Assembly (NCBI GenBank): GCA_013368325.1
Contig: JAACJK010000008.1
Location: 310,001-374,000, forward strand
Reading direction: 5' to 3'
Length of the DNA stretch: 64,000 nt
DNA from: Ephemerocybe angulata
Taxonomy: Eukaryota; Basidiomycota; Agaricomycetes; Agaricales; Psathyrellaceae
The position numbers were made by a program, and so were the translations under genes. Shown piece by piece: positions 33,031 to 43,474 of the stretch. Position 1 is the first letter of the stretch. Each line of letters begins with the position of its first letter. A model generated the notes under the pieces. The model had not been told where the DNA came from and made no database searches. It saw only the letters and a program-made list of their open reading frames with translations.

Positions 33031-33513
33031 GTGCGGCCCAACTGCCGGACGCATATCGTAGTGATCCTTGTATCAAAGGTCAATTAAAGCATTATGGACA
33101 ACAAAGTTTTGAACCAGGCTTCTCGACTCTGTCCCAAACCTTACTTATTGACCGCCGTACGATTGGCCTTCTACGATTCGGCGTGTCACAAATGGGGAAT
33201 GAAAACCATCTCAAGGGACCGAGTGCCACATTCGTTTGCGGTATCCATAGCAAATGGACATATCGACGTAGCTGCGACTAAGGAAGGAAGGGGAGCCTGA
33301 GGCACACTCATATCTTGGGCTATCACATACTATACGTGGAAGAAGGAAGAAGTTTTGACAGATCAGTTCAATGAAATCTGTGTTGCGTTGGTATAGTCCT
33401 CGTTATTATCGGCAATAAATCCCTCTAGTTAAAAAGTATCACCAAATTCCAAAAGCTGAGAGGATAAGAGGAGTCAGGACTGCGTAGCGAGTCTGGGCGG
33501 ATGCTACGGACCG
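33031..33513. other. Convergent spacer between FKBP C and an F-box gene
   Basis: About 0.5 kb between two converging genes, presumably both 3' UTRs. A 68-codon open frame here has no support. Confidence 0.4.
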
Positions 33514-35289
33514 TCACCAAAAGACCTCCGGAATCTGGGAGTGCCAATCGATGCCAGTTGAAGAGGTGTGATTCAGGAGTTCATAGGTAGTTGTATCTTG
33601 CTTGATGGATGCTAACTGCGTGGATACACCATAGAAACTCAGCTCCGATAACTTCTTGACCCTCGTTCGTAGAAGCAATGCCAGATCCCGCGCGTAGTCG
33701 ACATCCCATGTTATCGGGCCGCTCCCTTTGAACGTCACTGTGATGGATTCGAGACCAGGGTAGTTGGAATCGCGCTCCGCGAGTGCAGCGGCGGCACCGC
33801 CTTTGTCTAGTCCGTCTCTTAGACCTTGAAGGAAACAGTCGTTGCGTTCCGTGACACAGAAATCCAACAACCGAAGGGTCGGAGCGCGTGCAAGTGCTTT
33901 CCAGAACTCCAGAGGGGGAGGGTGCCAAATTGATATAAGGTCCAGTCGACTGAACCACCAGTCCCTGACCGAAGGATGGAAGGCGGTATGAAGTTCAAAA
34001 TGGTCGAGCGTGGTGGAGACCTGGCATGCAGAAGGGAGACCTTCTTCCAGCGGGGCCGTGATAATAACTGAGATGCCAAGGGGGTTGTCTTCGATGGTGC
34101 CCAGGGGGAACAACGAGAGGGTATTTCCCAGCGATAAAATTGACGGGGCAGGAAATTGGCTTCTGACGCACAGATCGTGGATGCTGGTCACGATGCTTTG
34201 AGCCTTGGTGATTGAGTCGGCACCGTCAGCCTCCATTGGGGAAATTGTTGCCAACAGCGGGGTATGCTTGGTCGGAAAAACGCGGATAGCTGATAGGAAA
34301 GTTGACAGGACCCTTGGTTTCATCCTGAGGCAGAGGTGTTCAAGCCTCGGAAGTTCAATTCCAACTTCCTCTTCGTGCGTCTGGGATTCAGTCTCGAGGC
34401 TGAAGGTGAGCTCCTTCAACCGAGGCGCATTCCTCAGGTACGTGAGAAGTGGGCGAATGATGGTAGACTGGGGGCTCGAAACTTCCAAGTGGACAACGGC
34501 GGAGGGGCGGGGTGAGGAGGGGCTGGTAAAAGTTGTCCAGCCGAGCAATGTGAGTTTCCGAAGGTTGGGCATGTATAGGATGGACCCGGCTCCAGGAAGG
34601 TGGCCGACAGCCGCCCCGCAATTCTTCAGCACCAGCGAATTCAGCATCCCCTTGCAAGCCTGGAGATTGGGGAGGATCGACCGCATAGCTCCGGATTCTG
34701 TCTCGAGTGACAGGCTCTTCACCCTGCTCGGGATCGTCAGGAGGACACGACGCACACATTCGATATTGTTGTGGATGGCGTGGGCTTCGATGGCGATGGG
34801 CATACCCTTTGAGTTTTGCAAGGCTAGAGCCAAAATTGTGGTCTTCGTGGTGTCTCGTATGTGGATCGTGGCCCATAGTTCGGGGGAGTTGAGCGCAACC
34901 GTCCTCCAAGCATAGGAGATGTGGCTGATGGAAAGCCTGACATTCTCGGGAAGGGCCTTCCTGTGCAACTGCGCTTCCGAGTCTGCCGAAGACAGGAAGC
35001 TGAGGAGAAAGATGTCGGACAGGACCTCTGACGGGAGGTCGGAAATGGGTGACCAAGTGTTTCGACGCCTCTTGAGGCGAATCAGGTCGTTTTCATATGA
35101 CTTGATTTTGTCGTCCAGGCGCCTTTGGGATTCACGCCTGGTAGGAGGTCTGGAGATTTCTGGATGGCAGAGTTCAGGCGGGACGGTCTCCCCCGCTGCG
35201 ACCCTCCTTTGGTAGTCTCTGGCTAGAGGGCTGTCACGAGGGTTTCGTCCTGAAGGGTTAACATATCGATAATGAGATGGTGTTGACAT
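33514..35289 (-). CDS. F-box protein embedded in the FKBP array, single exon
   Basis: A 591-residue protein opening MSTPSHYRYVNPSGRNPRDS. A coiled coil (SQRRLDDKIKSYENDLIRLK, residues ~54-73) precedes the F-box core WSPISDLPSEVLSDIFLLSF and the SHISYAWRTVALNSPELWAT block. The C-terminal part has leucine-rich-repeat-like strands (PNLRKLTLLGWTTF, PRLEHLCLRM, LESITVTFKGSG). It is closely related in plan to the F-box genes at 38.1 and 43.5 kb. It is a predicted SCF substrate receptor. It lies on the strand opposite to the FKBP genes and splits the array in two, so it was probably inserted or duplicated into it. A GGGCGCTTA motif lies about 310 bp upstream of its ATG. Confidence 0.87.
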   Translation of the reverse strand: MSTPSHYRYVNPSGRNPRDSPLARDYQRRVAAGETVPPELCHPEISRPPTRRESQRRLDDKIKSYENDLIRLKRRRNTWSPISDLPSEVLSDIFLLSFLSSADSEAQLHRKALPENVRLSISHISYAWRTVALNSPELWATIHIRDTTKTTILALALQNSKGMPIAIEAHAIHNNIECVRRVLLTIPSRVKSLSLETESGAMRSILPNLQACKGMLNSLVLKNCGAAVGHLPGAGSILYMPNLRKLTLLGWTTFTSPSSPRPSAVVHLEVSSPQSTIIRPLLTYLRNAPRLKELTFSLETESQTHEEEVGIELPRLEHLCLRMKPRVLSTFLSAIRVFPTKHTPLLATISPMEADGADSITKAQSIVTSIHDLCVRSQFPAPSILSLGNTLSLFPLGTIEDNPLGISVIITAPLEEGLPSACQVSTTLDHFELHTAFHPSVRDWWFSRLDLISIWHPPPLEFWKALARAPTLRLLDFCVTERNDCFLQGLRDGLDKGGAAAALAERDSNYPGLESITVTFKGSGPITWDVDYARDLALLLRTRVKKLSELSFYGVSTQLASIKQDTTTYELLNHTSSTGIDWHSQIPEVFW

Positions 35290-36073
35290 GGGGTGCTTGC
35301 GTCCGTACGTTCCACGTAGGGAGTGATGGGCGTTGAAGAGGTCACGACGGTGTCAGTCTAAGGGCAAGAACGAAGAGAAGAGGGGACTTCGGGCTTTTCT
35401 CACGCCGGAGGATACTGTTGGGGACGCTGCCAGTTCCCGCAGGCATCATTTGACCTGCGGGTGTCAAACTTCAGTAAGTATCGGAATGTACTCCCGGGTC
35501 CCTGTCACGGTGTCACCCAGCCATGGCAAGACTTGCGCAACGCCTGGGCTTCCATTTGAATGTGACAGGGAATGCAACGCTCTCGGCTTGTCCTGCGGGC
35601 GCTTATTAATACATGATGTGATACCCAAGCGTCTGAATACTGCGCCATCTGTATCGCGATTCTGAGAGAAGGAAACCGGAAAGAACAGACCTAAAGTCTC
35701 GATATACCAGATAAGGCCGATTCTGCGAGGTCTGTCGGGAAAGGTCTGGACCATGTTTCCACCTGGGTGCGTGTACTGCGAGCTGAGGTGGGGTGTTTTG
35801 GCCAGGAGTCTTTCCGGGAGCTAAGTAGCTGCGGTGCCGCCTGAGGGTGGATGCCTTGGCCAAAGGATTTCTGTAGAGAAAGAAAGCAGGCTTCAGAACA
35901 TACGCAGCAGCTGAGGCTCGAGAGCAGGAAAACAAAACTGGGATAAATCATGAGGCGGGGCGCGGCATGCTCCTGGCACATTCGCGCGGAGCTTAAAAAG
36001 CCCGCGAGAAGCCGTGCGGAGAACATCACTAGCATGATCTCACCTCGGGCGCTTCTCAAACTCTACAGCAATC
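35290..36073. promoter_or_regulatory. Divergent upstream region, F-box / FKBP D
   Basis: A 784-bp spacer between divergent start codons. It contains GCGGGCGCTTATTAATA near 35596-35611 and a second copy, CGGGCGCTT, near 36046, only ~28 bp before the FKBP D ATG. No gene is seen. Confidence 0.5.
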
Positions 36074-36730
36074 ATGGTACGCCGCACGAAATTCACCTCA
36101 AAAGAGCTCGCCTAACTCTCCCTTTCTCCGCCATTTTCAGGGTGTCACTGTCGATAAAATCAGCGGAGGAGACGGGAAGACCTACCCCAAGGCAGGCGGT
36201 GAGTTTATCAAAATCCATCGAAACTCATCGCCATCGATCGCAGCCCACTGAGAGTACGCCGTCCCTAGATAAAGTCACGGTTCACTACGTCGGCACCCTC
36301 ACCGATGGGAGCAAATTTGACTCCAGCAGGGACCGGTGAGTCTCCTTTACCCCCGTCGGACGAGGCTCAAACAGCATCATCTTGATCGGGAGTCGGGAGC
36401 GAAGATCGCATTGCTCACAACACGGTTTCATGTAGAAACAAGCCGTTTGTCACTGTCATTGGAAAGGGGAATGTGATTCGTGGCTGGGATGAAGGTACGT
36501 TGCCGTGTTTGACCGTACTTGGACGCGTCCTTAATTACTGACTGATCGCTTATCGCGTACCTCTCCTTATCCACCATCAATTCCTCACAGGCATCCCCCA
36601 GCTCTCCCTTGGGGAGAAGGCGCGTCTGACTGTATCGCCTGACTACGGTTACGGCGCACATGGCCACCCTCCTGTAATCCCTGGAAACAGCGAGCTCATC
36701 TTCGAGGTAGAGCTGCTCGCGATCAATTAA
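36074..36730 (+). CDS. FKBP-type peptidyl-prolyl isomerase D
   Basis: The copy closest to canonical FKBP12. Exon 1 is ATG only; the exons then read [79 protein letters not shown] and [20 protein letters not shown], ending LLAIN. About 108 residues. Pocket residues Y26, F36, D37, R42, F46, W59, Y82, H87 and F99 are all present, so it is the best candidate in the array for an FK506/rapamycin-binding protein (family knowledge, not tested here). F48 and E54 are replaced. Introns are 50-70 nt with GT-AG borders. Confidence 0.93.
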
Positions 36731-37145
36731 GGCGACGATCAGGAGGTGGCATAACGGCGAGATCGCGATGTATTGGCTCAAAAGGATGTCCTGATTCTCT
36801 CAAATTGTATATCAACCGTCTAGTAAGGTAGCCCGTAATCTTGCTGCCTTATGAATTGTATCTTTTACCAGAACGTCCCTTCCATCTCGACTCGACATCG
36901 GGCCTTGGCCGGGGCTGACAGTGACCGACTGGGACAATCGCAGATGACGCAATGTCTGCCAGCCATGACCGAGCAACCTAATATGGACGGTGGGCGCTTA
37001 TCAACAGCCGCATGGGGGGGAGAATACGCCGTGTCGGAGGAGAGTTTCCGTGGGAACGCATTGCAATAAGTAGTCGCCATTCATGATTCGGAGCTCTGAT
37101 AGGGCTTCCCAGTGTAGTTCTCTTAGTCCCCAGGACTAAAGCACC
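36731..37145. promoter_or_regulatory. Spacer and upstream region of FKBP E
   Basis: About 0.4 kb with a GGGCGCTTA motif at 36992-37000, about 150 bp upstream of the FKBP E start. No gene seen. Confidence 0.45.
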
Positions 37146-37782
37146 ATGGTATGTTGAGCGACAATTTGGCTCCAACCTTTCACCCTACAACTTTACCTCT
37201 AGGGTGTTAAGGTTGAAACCGTCAAACAAGGCGATGGGAATGCGTTTCCCAAGAGAGGTGGTAAGTTTACACAGGCAGGAAGATGATCGATCGATGCCAG
37301 CTAGCGCCCGATACTGAGGATGTCGTCTTTACTTAGACACCGTTGTGGTACACTACGTCGGCACCTTCAGTAACGGCAAGAAATTCGACTCAAGCAGGGA
37401 CCGGTGAGTAGAACTGCACTCGCAGCGTATTGCGTCAACCCTTGTCCGCCACCGCGCTGCTAATTACATATTGCACCTCAAATCCTGCAGAGGTACCCCG
37501 TTTGAGACCCTGATTGGGGTGGGGCAGGTAATCAAGGGGTGGGATGAAGGTATGTGGTCGTCTACGTACTCCTTCATCCATCCGCTCAGACCCGCTAAAC
37601 TATCCAACTGACTGATTATTGCTTATCGCTCGCGATCAGGTATCCCCCAGATGTCGCTGGGCGAGACGGCGATCCTCACTGTAACCCCAGACTATGCGTA
37701 CGGCGCACGCGGACAAGCCCCTGTAATCCCGGGAGATAGCACCCTCGTATTCGAGGTTGAGTTGTTGCGGATTGAGCAATAG
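37146..37782 (+). CDS. FKBP-type peptidyl-prolyl isomerase E
   Basis: The last copy of the array. Exon 1 is again the ATG alone (ATG|gtatgt), then [79 protein letters not shown] and [20 protein letters not shown], ending LLRIEQ. About 108 residues. Compared with FKBP12, Y26, F36, D37, F46, W59, Y82 and F99 are kept; H87 is Gln and R57 is Lys. It converges on the F-box gene ending at 38101. Confidence 0.92.
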
Positions 37783-38100
37783 TTGGGTTGATAGGCCGGG
37801 CGTCTTCGTGGGATGGATTCAGAGATTAGCGTGAAATAAGCATTCAGTGGAATGCGGGAGCGGCATATTAGCCAACCTCTTTGTAACTGCCAATATTACC
37901 ACAGCTGGTGAAATGAGCACGCTCGCTGGATCTACGAATATCCAGCTTCATTTGAAGTGAATTACAGGCAGTGGCTGGGTGTGACGGGCGCCTATTGCTT
38001 CTGGCCAGCGCTGGGGTCGATTACAACCACCGTAAAGCAACAACTATAGCTTGTGATTAAGAAGATGTAGGAAGTAGGTGCCGGCGGGTAGCAAGACCAA
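37783..38100. other. Convergent spacer FKBP E / F-box, no gene seen
   Basis: About 0.3 kb between converging genes; presumably 3' UTRs. Confidence 0.4.
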
Positions 38101-39762
38101 TCAAGATATAAGTAAGAGAGAAATGGTTTTCAACGACCATTCAACATTCTTTGACATAGAATGCAGGATCCCAGAAGTCTCCTCGTCCAAGTCCGAAAGG
38201 CATCTTTCGAAAACCAACCGATCCAACTTGCGCTCCCGCGATGTCTCCAGGAAAGCGGCCGCAAGACCCCGAGCGTATGTGATGTCCCATCCTGCGTCGC
38301 TCCCAAAAAACCTGATGCGAAGGTTGTGGAGTGCAGGAAACCCGCCGACAGCGGATTGGCTGTGTACAAGCGAGTTTGGTTCGCCTGCATCAGTTTCGCC
38401 ATTCCCTCGTAAGGCCTGCACGAAGCTGACATCATCCTTCCTCACCCAGACCATAACTTTTCCCAGACTTGGAGAAGACGCCAAAGCGCGCCAAAAGGCC
38501 AAATTTGGATGTTGGTCGACTTTCGCGTTTGAGAGGGCGGAGAATAGCCAGTCGCACGGGCCGTCGAATGGGTATCTTGGTCCCGCCAGCTTTGGAGACT
38601 TGATAGTCACTTCTAGGTGCAGAGGCTTGGTGTTGACCCCGCTAGGCGCTGAGCCACCGGCTGTGAAGACGATACCTTCCCTGAAGGAAAGGTGTTTGTT
38701 GTTGACCTTCGGCGCTTGAATGTGTAACGAGGAAGGGGGAGGTACATGTCTGTTGCAGGCAATATCCAGCGCGGACATGACTTTCTCCGCAGCAAATTCT
38801 CTGCGGCCGGTGCACCTGACTTTCAAAGATTGGATGGTGGGGGGAAGGCGTAGTGCTGAGAGTAAGGTGCATAGAGGGGGCCTCGAGGTAGAGGCTATTC
38901 GGAGAGTAGTGAGGCGTGGCAAACTGATGGTAGCGTCGGCGCCCTCTACCAGCGGTGGCTCCACGTAGAGCATCAAGTATCCAAATTCGATGCGGAGGTA
39001 CTCAAGCTGGGAGGTAGTCCTGAGAAGGTTTAGGAGGTCCTTCATACAGTCTTTGGTTGGGATAAGAGTGGGTTCGATGGACAGGCGGGTGAGGAAAGGG
39101 GACTTGATACAAGGGAATGAAAGTGTCGCCCAACCTCTGAGTTCGATTTCGCGCAGGTTTGTGAGTTCGTCAAGGGTGATGGTATTCCGGCTGGAGTGGA
39201 TGGGTGCCTCCAATCGCATTTGGAATGTCTCCAAATTCCTGCAAAGGTGTAGCAACAGATCCCTGATCTGCGTACATTGTGACAGTTTGCCCCGAAGATA
39301 TATCCCTTTCACTCTACTGGGAACCGAGCCCTCCCAACCGAGGATGTAGGATAGACCTTTTGCAGCTTTTGAGCCCTGAATTGACAGGTACAGCGGTCGG
39401 CCCTGCGAGTTTCTCAAGGCTAGATCTAGGAACTGATTCTTAGTCGTTTCTCGAAAATATATCTCGTCCCATAGCTCGGGGAAGCGAAGGGCGGTTGCTC
39501 TCCAAAGCTGTGAAACGTGGGTGATCGCGAGTCTCGTTCGTTCTGGATAGGTGTCCTTCCTGTGATGTCCTTTCGCATCCGCCCATCGCAAGCTGAGGTA
39601 GAATATTTCGAAAACAAGCTCCACGGGAAGCGTCGATATCGGTGAAGGGGGCTGGGGGGCACAGCGTCGCTCGAGGGTGAGTTCCGCCATTGAAAGGTCC
39701 TCCTCCGAGATCGCTATCTCGCCGTAATTTGTGCCTGTCTCGACTCCAGCCAACGAAGACAT
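38101..39762 (-). CDS. F-box protein, single exon
   Basis: A 553-residue protein opening MSSLAGVETGTNYGE. The F-box core PPSPISTLPVELVFEIFYLS (residues ~37-56) is followed by RLAITHVSQLWRATALRFPE, the conserved post-F-box helix of this family. The remainder is leucine-rich-repeat-like (LTNLREIELRGWATLSF, LPRLTTLRIASTSRP, LHNLRIRFFG). The N-terminus lacks the long coiled coil of its relatives. It is presumed to be an SCF substrate receptor. A decayed fragment of a closely related gene lies 4 kb away at 42.85 kb. Confidence 0.86.
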   Translation of the reverse strand: MSSLAGVETGTNYGEIAISEEDLSMAELTLERRCAPQPPSPISTLPVELVFEIFYLSLRWADAKGHHRKDTYPERTRLAITHVSQLWRATALRFPELWDEIYFRETTKNQFLDLALRNSQGRPLYLSIQGSKAAKGLSYILGWEGSVPSRVKGIYLRGKLSQCTQIRDLLLHLCRNLETFQMRLEAPIHSSRNTITLDELTNLREIELRGWATLSFPCIKSPFLTRLSIEPTLIPTKDCMKDLLNLLRTTSQLEYLRIEFGYLMLYVEPPLVEGADATISLPRLTTLRIASTSRPPLCTLLSALRLPPTIQSLKVRCTGRREFAAEKVMSALDIACNRHVPPPSSLHIQAPKVNNKHLSFREGIVFTAGGSAPSGVNTKPLHLEVTIKSPKLAGPRYPFDGPCDWLFSALSNAKVDQHPNLAFWRALASSPSLGKVMVWVRKDDVSFVQALRGNGETDAGEPNSLVHSQSAVGGFPALHNLRIRFFGSDAGWDITYARGLAAAFLETSRERKLDRLVFERCLSDLDEETSGILHSMSKNVEWSLKTISLLLIS

Positions 39763-40374
39763 GGAGAGTTGGTAGTCTGGTGCTGGCAGGAGGTCGACAG
39801 GCTCCGAAGCCGTCTGGCGCTCGACGCGTGAGGTTCCGAGTCAAGATCGAGGGAGAGCAGAGCCAGTGAGAGGAAGTTTGCCACGGGGAAACAACTTTGC
39901 GAGGACGGCTGCTGATGGAGGACAGAGTACAAAGAACGCTGCATCACGCAGCAGAACATCATGCCTGGATTTTGGTGCGGAGTTCAGAAATTTAGCCGAA
40001 GGCAAAGAGTGTTGCCGCCGCACCAAACATGGACGAGTCTATCGGTCCCATAATCCACCGACGTTTCGTTCCTTTTAAAAAGACCACGAGCCACAAAAAG
40101 TTGGCGCTCAACACAGCGGAAAGATGACGGTGAAGAAGCCTGAGGGGTGGCTCGGAGATCCTCTGGGCGCCTATCTTGCAGCACAGCTTCTTAGTACACG
40201 TGGCGGGAAAGGGAAAGTGCCTGGGACTTGATTCAACAACTTGAACAAGCCCATATAACTCTCTTCTGCCAACCAATTCTGTTGAGCACCCTCAAAATCT
40301 GTTTCCCTACCTTACACCCCGAATACGGCAGCAAACTGGTTGGAACGCTCTTCCAGGACGCGCAGCTTGGGGCC
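39763..40374. promoter_or_regulatory. Divergent upstream region, F-box / NACHT 1
   Basis: A 612-bp spacer between an F-box gene (-) and the first NACHT gene (+). The part from about 40230 is open in the NACHT frame and resembles the N-terminal exon of the paralogues, but it has no upstream ATG. Confidence 0.45.
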
Positions 40375-42628
40375 ATGCCAAGCATGCACCCGTCCACACC
40401 TATTATTTTCCACAATTGTGAGTCCAGCGTGCACTTTGCTGCAGCGCTCAGTCTTTGACACCATTTAGATAGTGGTCCAGTGACCCAGTACAATGTAGGC
40501 CAGGCGAACAATGCTATCTTTGGGGATAATCATGGTAAGAGTACCTTTGTTGGTTGGCCTGGGGACATCTCAACCATATGGCATTGAAATCTCAGGGAAC
40601 CTCAGTCAGCATTCACCTGGAGGCCAGGACCAAGGAAAAGGGTTCGATGAGGCAAAGGCTTTGGACTGTGAGGTCCCTATCTCCCACCGCCCAGTTCGCG
40701 CTCACACATTCCCAGATCTGATTGCGAACATGGCAACTGGTGCCATCCACGACTCGAACGAGCGCTGCGACGCGCCCAAGTGCATGGAGGAAACAAGGGT
40801 CGCAGTGCAAGAAGACATCATGAGTTGGGTAGACGCTGGAGATCAAGACGCCCAGTCAAAGAAGATCATGTGGGTAACGGGACCAGCGGGTACGGGGAAG
40901 ACAGCTATCCTGGGCACCATCGCAGATGTCTGCAAGAAAAAGGGGACCCTCGCTGCCTCCTTCTTTTTCTCTGCGTTCTCTGGTTCGGCGAATAGGCGGA
41001 CGAAGAGATGCTTCGTCCCGACGCTTGCCTACCAGCTCATGAATCATGGAAGCTTCCCCGGGATACGCGGACACATACTATCATCCCTCGTGCAGGACCC
41101 AATAGTTTTCACGAAGAATATGCAGGAGCAATTTGACGCTCTGGTCTTGAGCGCACTTCGAACAGTAGATGAGCTCGGCGGTGCTGACGAGGCGGTGCCA
41201 CGAGTCATCGTAATCGACGGGCTCGACGAATGCGATGTCGAGCGAGCTCCTGGCCCGGCTAACCCAAGTGTGCATGCGCCTACCCGGCGGAAAGAAGACG
41301 ACCAGCTGGAGGTGCTATCCCTGCTCCTCCTCGCTGTCCACCACCCCTCATTCCCCTTTCGCATCCTCATTGCCAGCCGCCCGGAGTCGGCCATACGCGA
41401 CTTCTTTAATACGCAAGGCAAAGCCTCGACACGCGAACTCTTCCTCGACAACAAGTACGACCCCGATGCCGATATAGCCCTCTTCTACAATGCCAAATTC
41501 TCAACCATCTGTCGTCACCTCGGGATTGGGCCCGAGGAATGGCCAGGGGAGGAAGCGGTGCTCACACTTGTAAGGAACGCGTCGGGGCAGTTTGTATACG
41601 CTGCGACCGTCGTACGGTACATCGAGGGGTCACCGCATTCACCCAACCCACAGGCGCAGAGCTCGAATAAGCCTTCCACGCCGCATCAGCGCCTTCAACA
41701 TATCCTGGGGCAGAACCGGGCTAGCTCGCCAAAAAACCCACTCGAAGCTCTGGATGCGCTCTATCGTCTAGTATTGGAGGCTAGCCCGGATCCCGAGCTC
41801 TCAATGAAGTGGCTTCAAGCTATCCGACTTCATCATGACCGTGACTCCCCAGTGTGGCTCCTTCGGCTTGTCTTGCAGCTATCTCCCGGTGAAGAACAGT
41901 ACGCTTTAGGCCCTTTATCTTCCCTGTTATCGACCCAGATTTCCGGAGAAAAATTGGGATGGCCGTACTTCTTTTACCACAAGTCATTCCTTGATTTCGT
42001 CGCGGATCCAACCAGATGTGGCAAAAGGTTCCTCCCCGGAGGGGAGGCTCTCACCTGGATGGCCCAACGATTCTTTCAAACGCTGGACAAACGTAAACCC
42101 TCCACCTATGCCGCTGTGCCCCCAACTAATACATGCTTTTAGATGCTGAAGTTGCTGCACGACACGGTGGTCAAGAGCCTTATCATCGACGGCTAAGATA
42201 TGTCCACCAGCTACAAAAATCTTCTTTCCAGACTGTAGTGCCATATATCCTCTCAAGTGATCTCCAGAAATGGGCTGCTGCATGGGCTGAGTGGCATCGG
42301 AATCCAGATATGAACAACCACCAGCGGGAACAAACGCGGATGGTAATTATCTGGATGCTCGAGGTACTACACCGAGGGGCAAGTAAATCAGTGGACACAT
42401 TCTTTCTCTGCAAAACTGACATCCTCCAACTGTCAGTGCTCGTGGTATCTCTGTCGCTCGTCTTGCAGTCTTTCAACAAAAAAAGTCACGGGTGTCCTAA
42501 AGGCGAAAGGCTGGAAGATTCCCAACTTCACCCAGGTGCTTATGAGAGAGTGGGGAGGAGGCTTTAGGTATAAGGACCTCAGGGCAACATCGAATCCCCA
42601 GAGGCATCTTCAATCAAGCTCGATCTAA
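40375..42628 (+). CDS. NACHT-domain NLR-like protein 1
   Basis: A STAND NTPase of the fungal NLR type, presumed to act in non-self or stress sensing. Exons: N-terminal SMHPSTPIIFHN, then SGPVTQYNVGQANNAIFGDN, GNLSQHSPGGQDQGKG and DLIANMATGAIHDSNERCDA. The NACHT domain has Walker A GPAGTGKTAILG and Walker B VIVIDGLDECD. FRILIASRPESAIRDFF and ELFLDNKYDPDADIALFYN follow. After LDK an intron (gtaaaccctc to cttttag) leads to the C-terminal domain, with SFQTVVPYILSSDLQKWAAA and then KKVTGVLKAKGWKIPNFTQV. There are no WD40, ankyrin or TPR repeats. One donor near 42379 is GC rather than GT. The paralogues have an extra N-terminal start; here sequence upstream of 40375 is homologous but lacks ATG, so the N-terminus may be shortened. 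About 650 residues. Confidence 0.85.
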
Positions 42629-42854
42629 TCCATTGACGCACCCGCGCATACACCATCGTTCTGCCATATTGTATACTCTTTTATGGGTGCATTGAGTACC
42701 GACGTGGAGTTCATGTTCCGATTGTTCGACAATGCAATTATCAAAGTCCATATCCATGTGTTTGTAAGGGATATATATCGTCTAAGCTGTTACCGCCAGT
42801 TGTCGCGTCCGGAATGGATCCCGTCGTCATCCTGAGCTTGCGGGCGCTTAGTCC
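42629..42854. repeat. NACHT downstream flank, copy 1
   Basis: DNA downstream of the stop resembles the downstream flanks of the other three NACHT genes (for example gcgcatacaccatcgttctg and tgggtgcattgagtaccgac). It ends near GCGGGCGCTTAGTCC at 42840, a copy of the recurrent motif that also marks the other flanks. Confidence 0.65.
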
Positions 42855-42985
42855 GCTCGCAGGTGCACCTGCCGTTCAAATATTGGATAGTGAGGAGAGG
42901 CGCAGCACTGAGAGTAAAATGCACAGCGGGTGACTTAGAATAGACGCTATCCAGATTCGAGCAGTGAGGCGTGTGGTCGAATTTC
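42855..42985 (-). pseudogene. Fragment of an F-box gene
   Basis: About 130 bp closely resembles the F-box gene at 38.1-39.8 kb around 38810-38935: ggtgcacctg, ggcgcagcactgagagtaa and gcagtgaggcgtg all have counterparts in the same order and spacing. Frames are broken, and neither the F-box nor the ends are present. It abuts the NACHT 1 downstream flank. Confidence 0.65.
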
Positions 42986-43474
42986 CGCGTATTTGAATAT
43001 CAAGCTATCGCAAAGCGGGAAGAAGCGATTCTGTCCCACTCCCGGGGAGTCCGACGAGAGAGAGAGTGTAACGCAGACCTTTTGAATCCACCTGCCGGTG
43101 AGTATGTGGCAATGCAGATAGGCATTCAGTTGTATCACGGGCGCTTAAATACGCTGCCATGTCCGTGTCGGGCGACAACCACCCCTGTAGCCAGCATACC
43201 TCAAATCAGGTCGCAGAAGGACACTCCTCATGTGTTACAGTTTACCTTCACAAATATCACGTCAGTGTGTATGCATTATGTGTGGCAGTCTTGGCTGTAT
43301 CGACCGGTTCCGCCGTCATGCTTGCAGTGGCAAGCGTGACCAACGGACGCGGGAACGGCGCACAGGGGCGGGAATATCGCACTATTCCAGGTACAAAAAA
43401 TAGCTGGAATCTTGGTGCCTTCCATATTCTCTAAGCATGGGCATGGGATAGAAATCAAGGACAGATACAACGTT
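42986..43474. other. Spacer, no gene seen
   Basis: About 0.5 kb between the F-box fragment and the next F-box gene. Contains CGGGCGCTTAAA at 43138-43149. Nothing else recognised. Confidence 0.4.

Noticed and set aside
34205..34915. 236-codon open frame on the plus strand
   Set aside because: Antisense to the F-box gene embedded in the FKBP array, with no recognisable motif.
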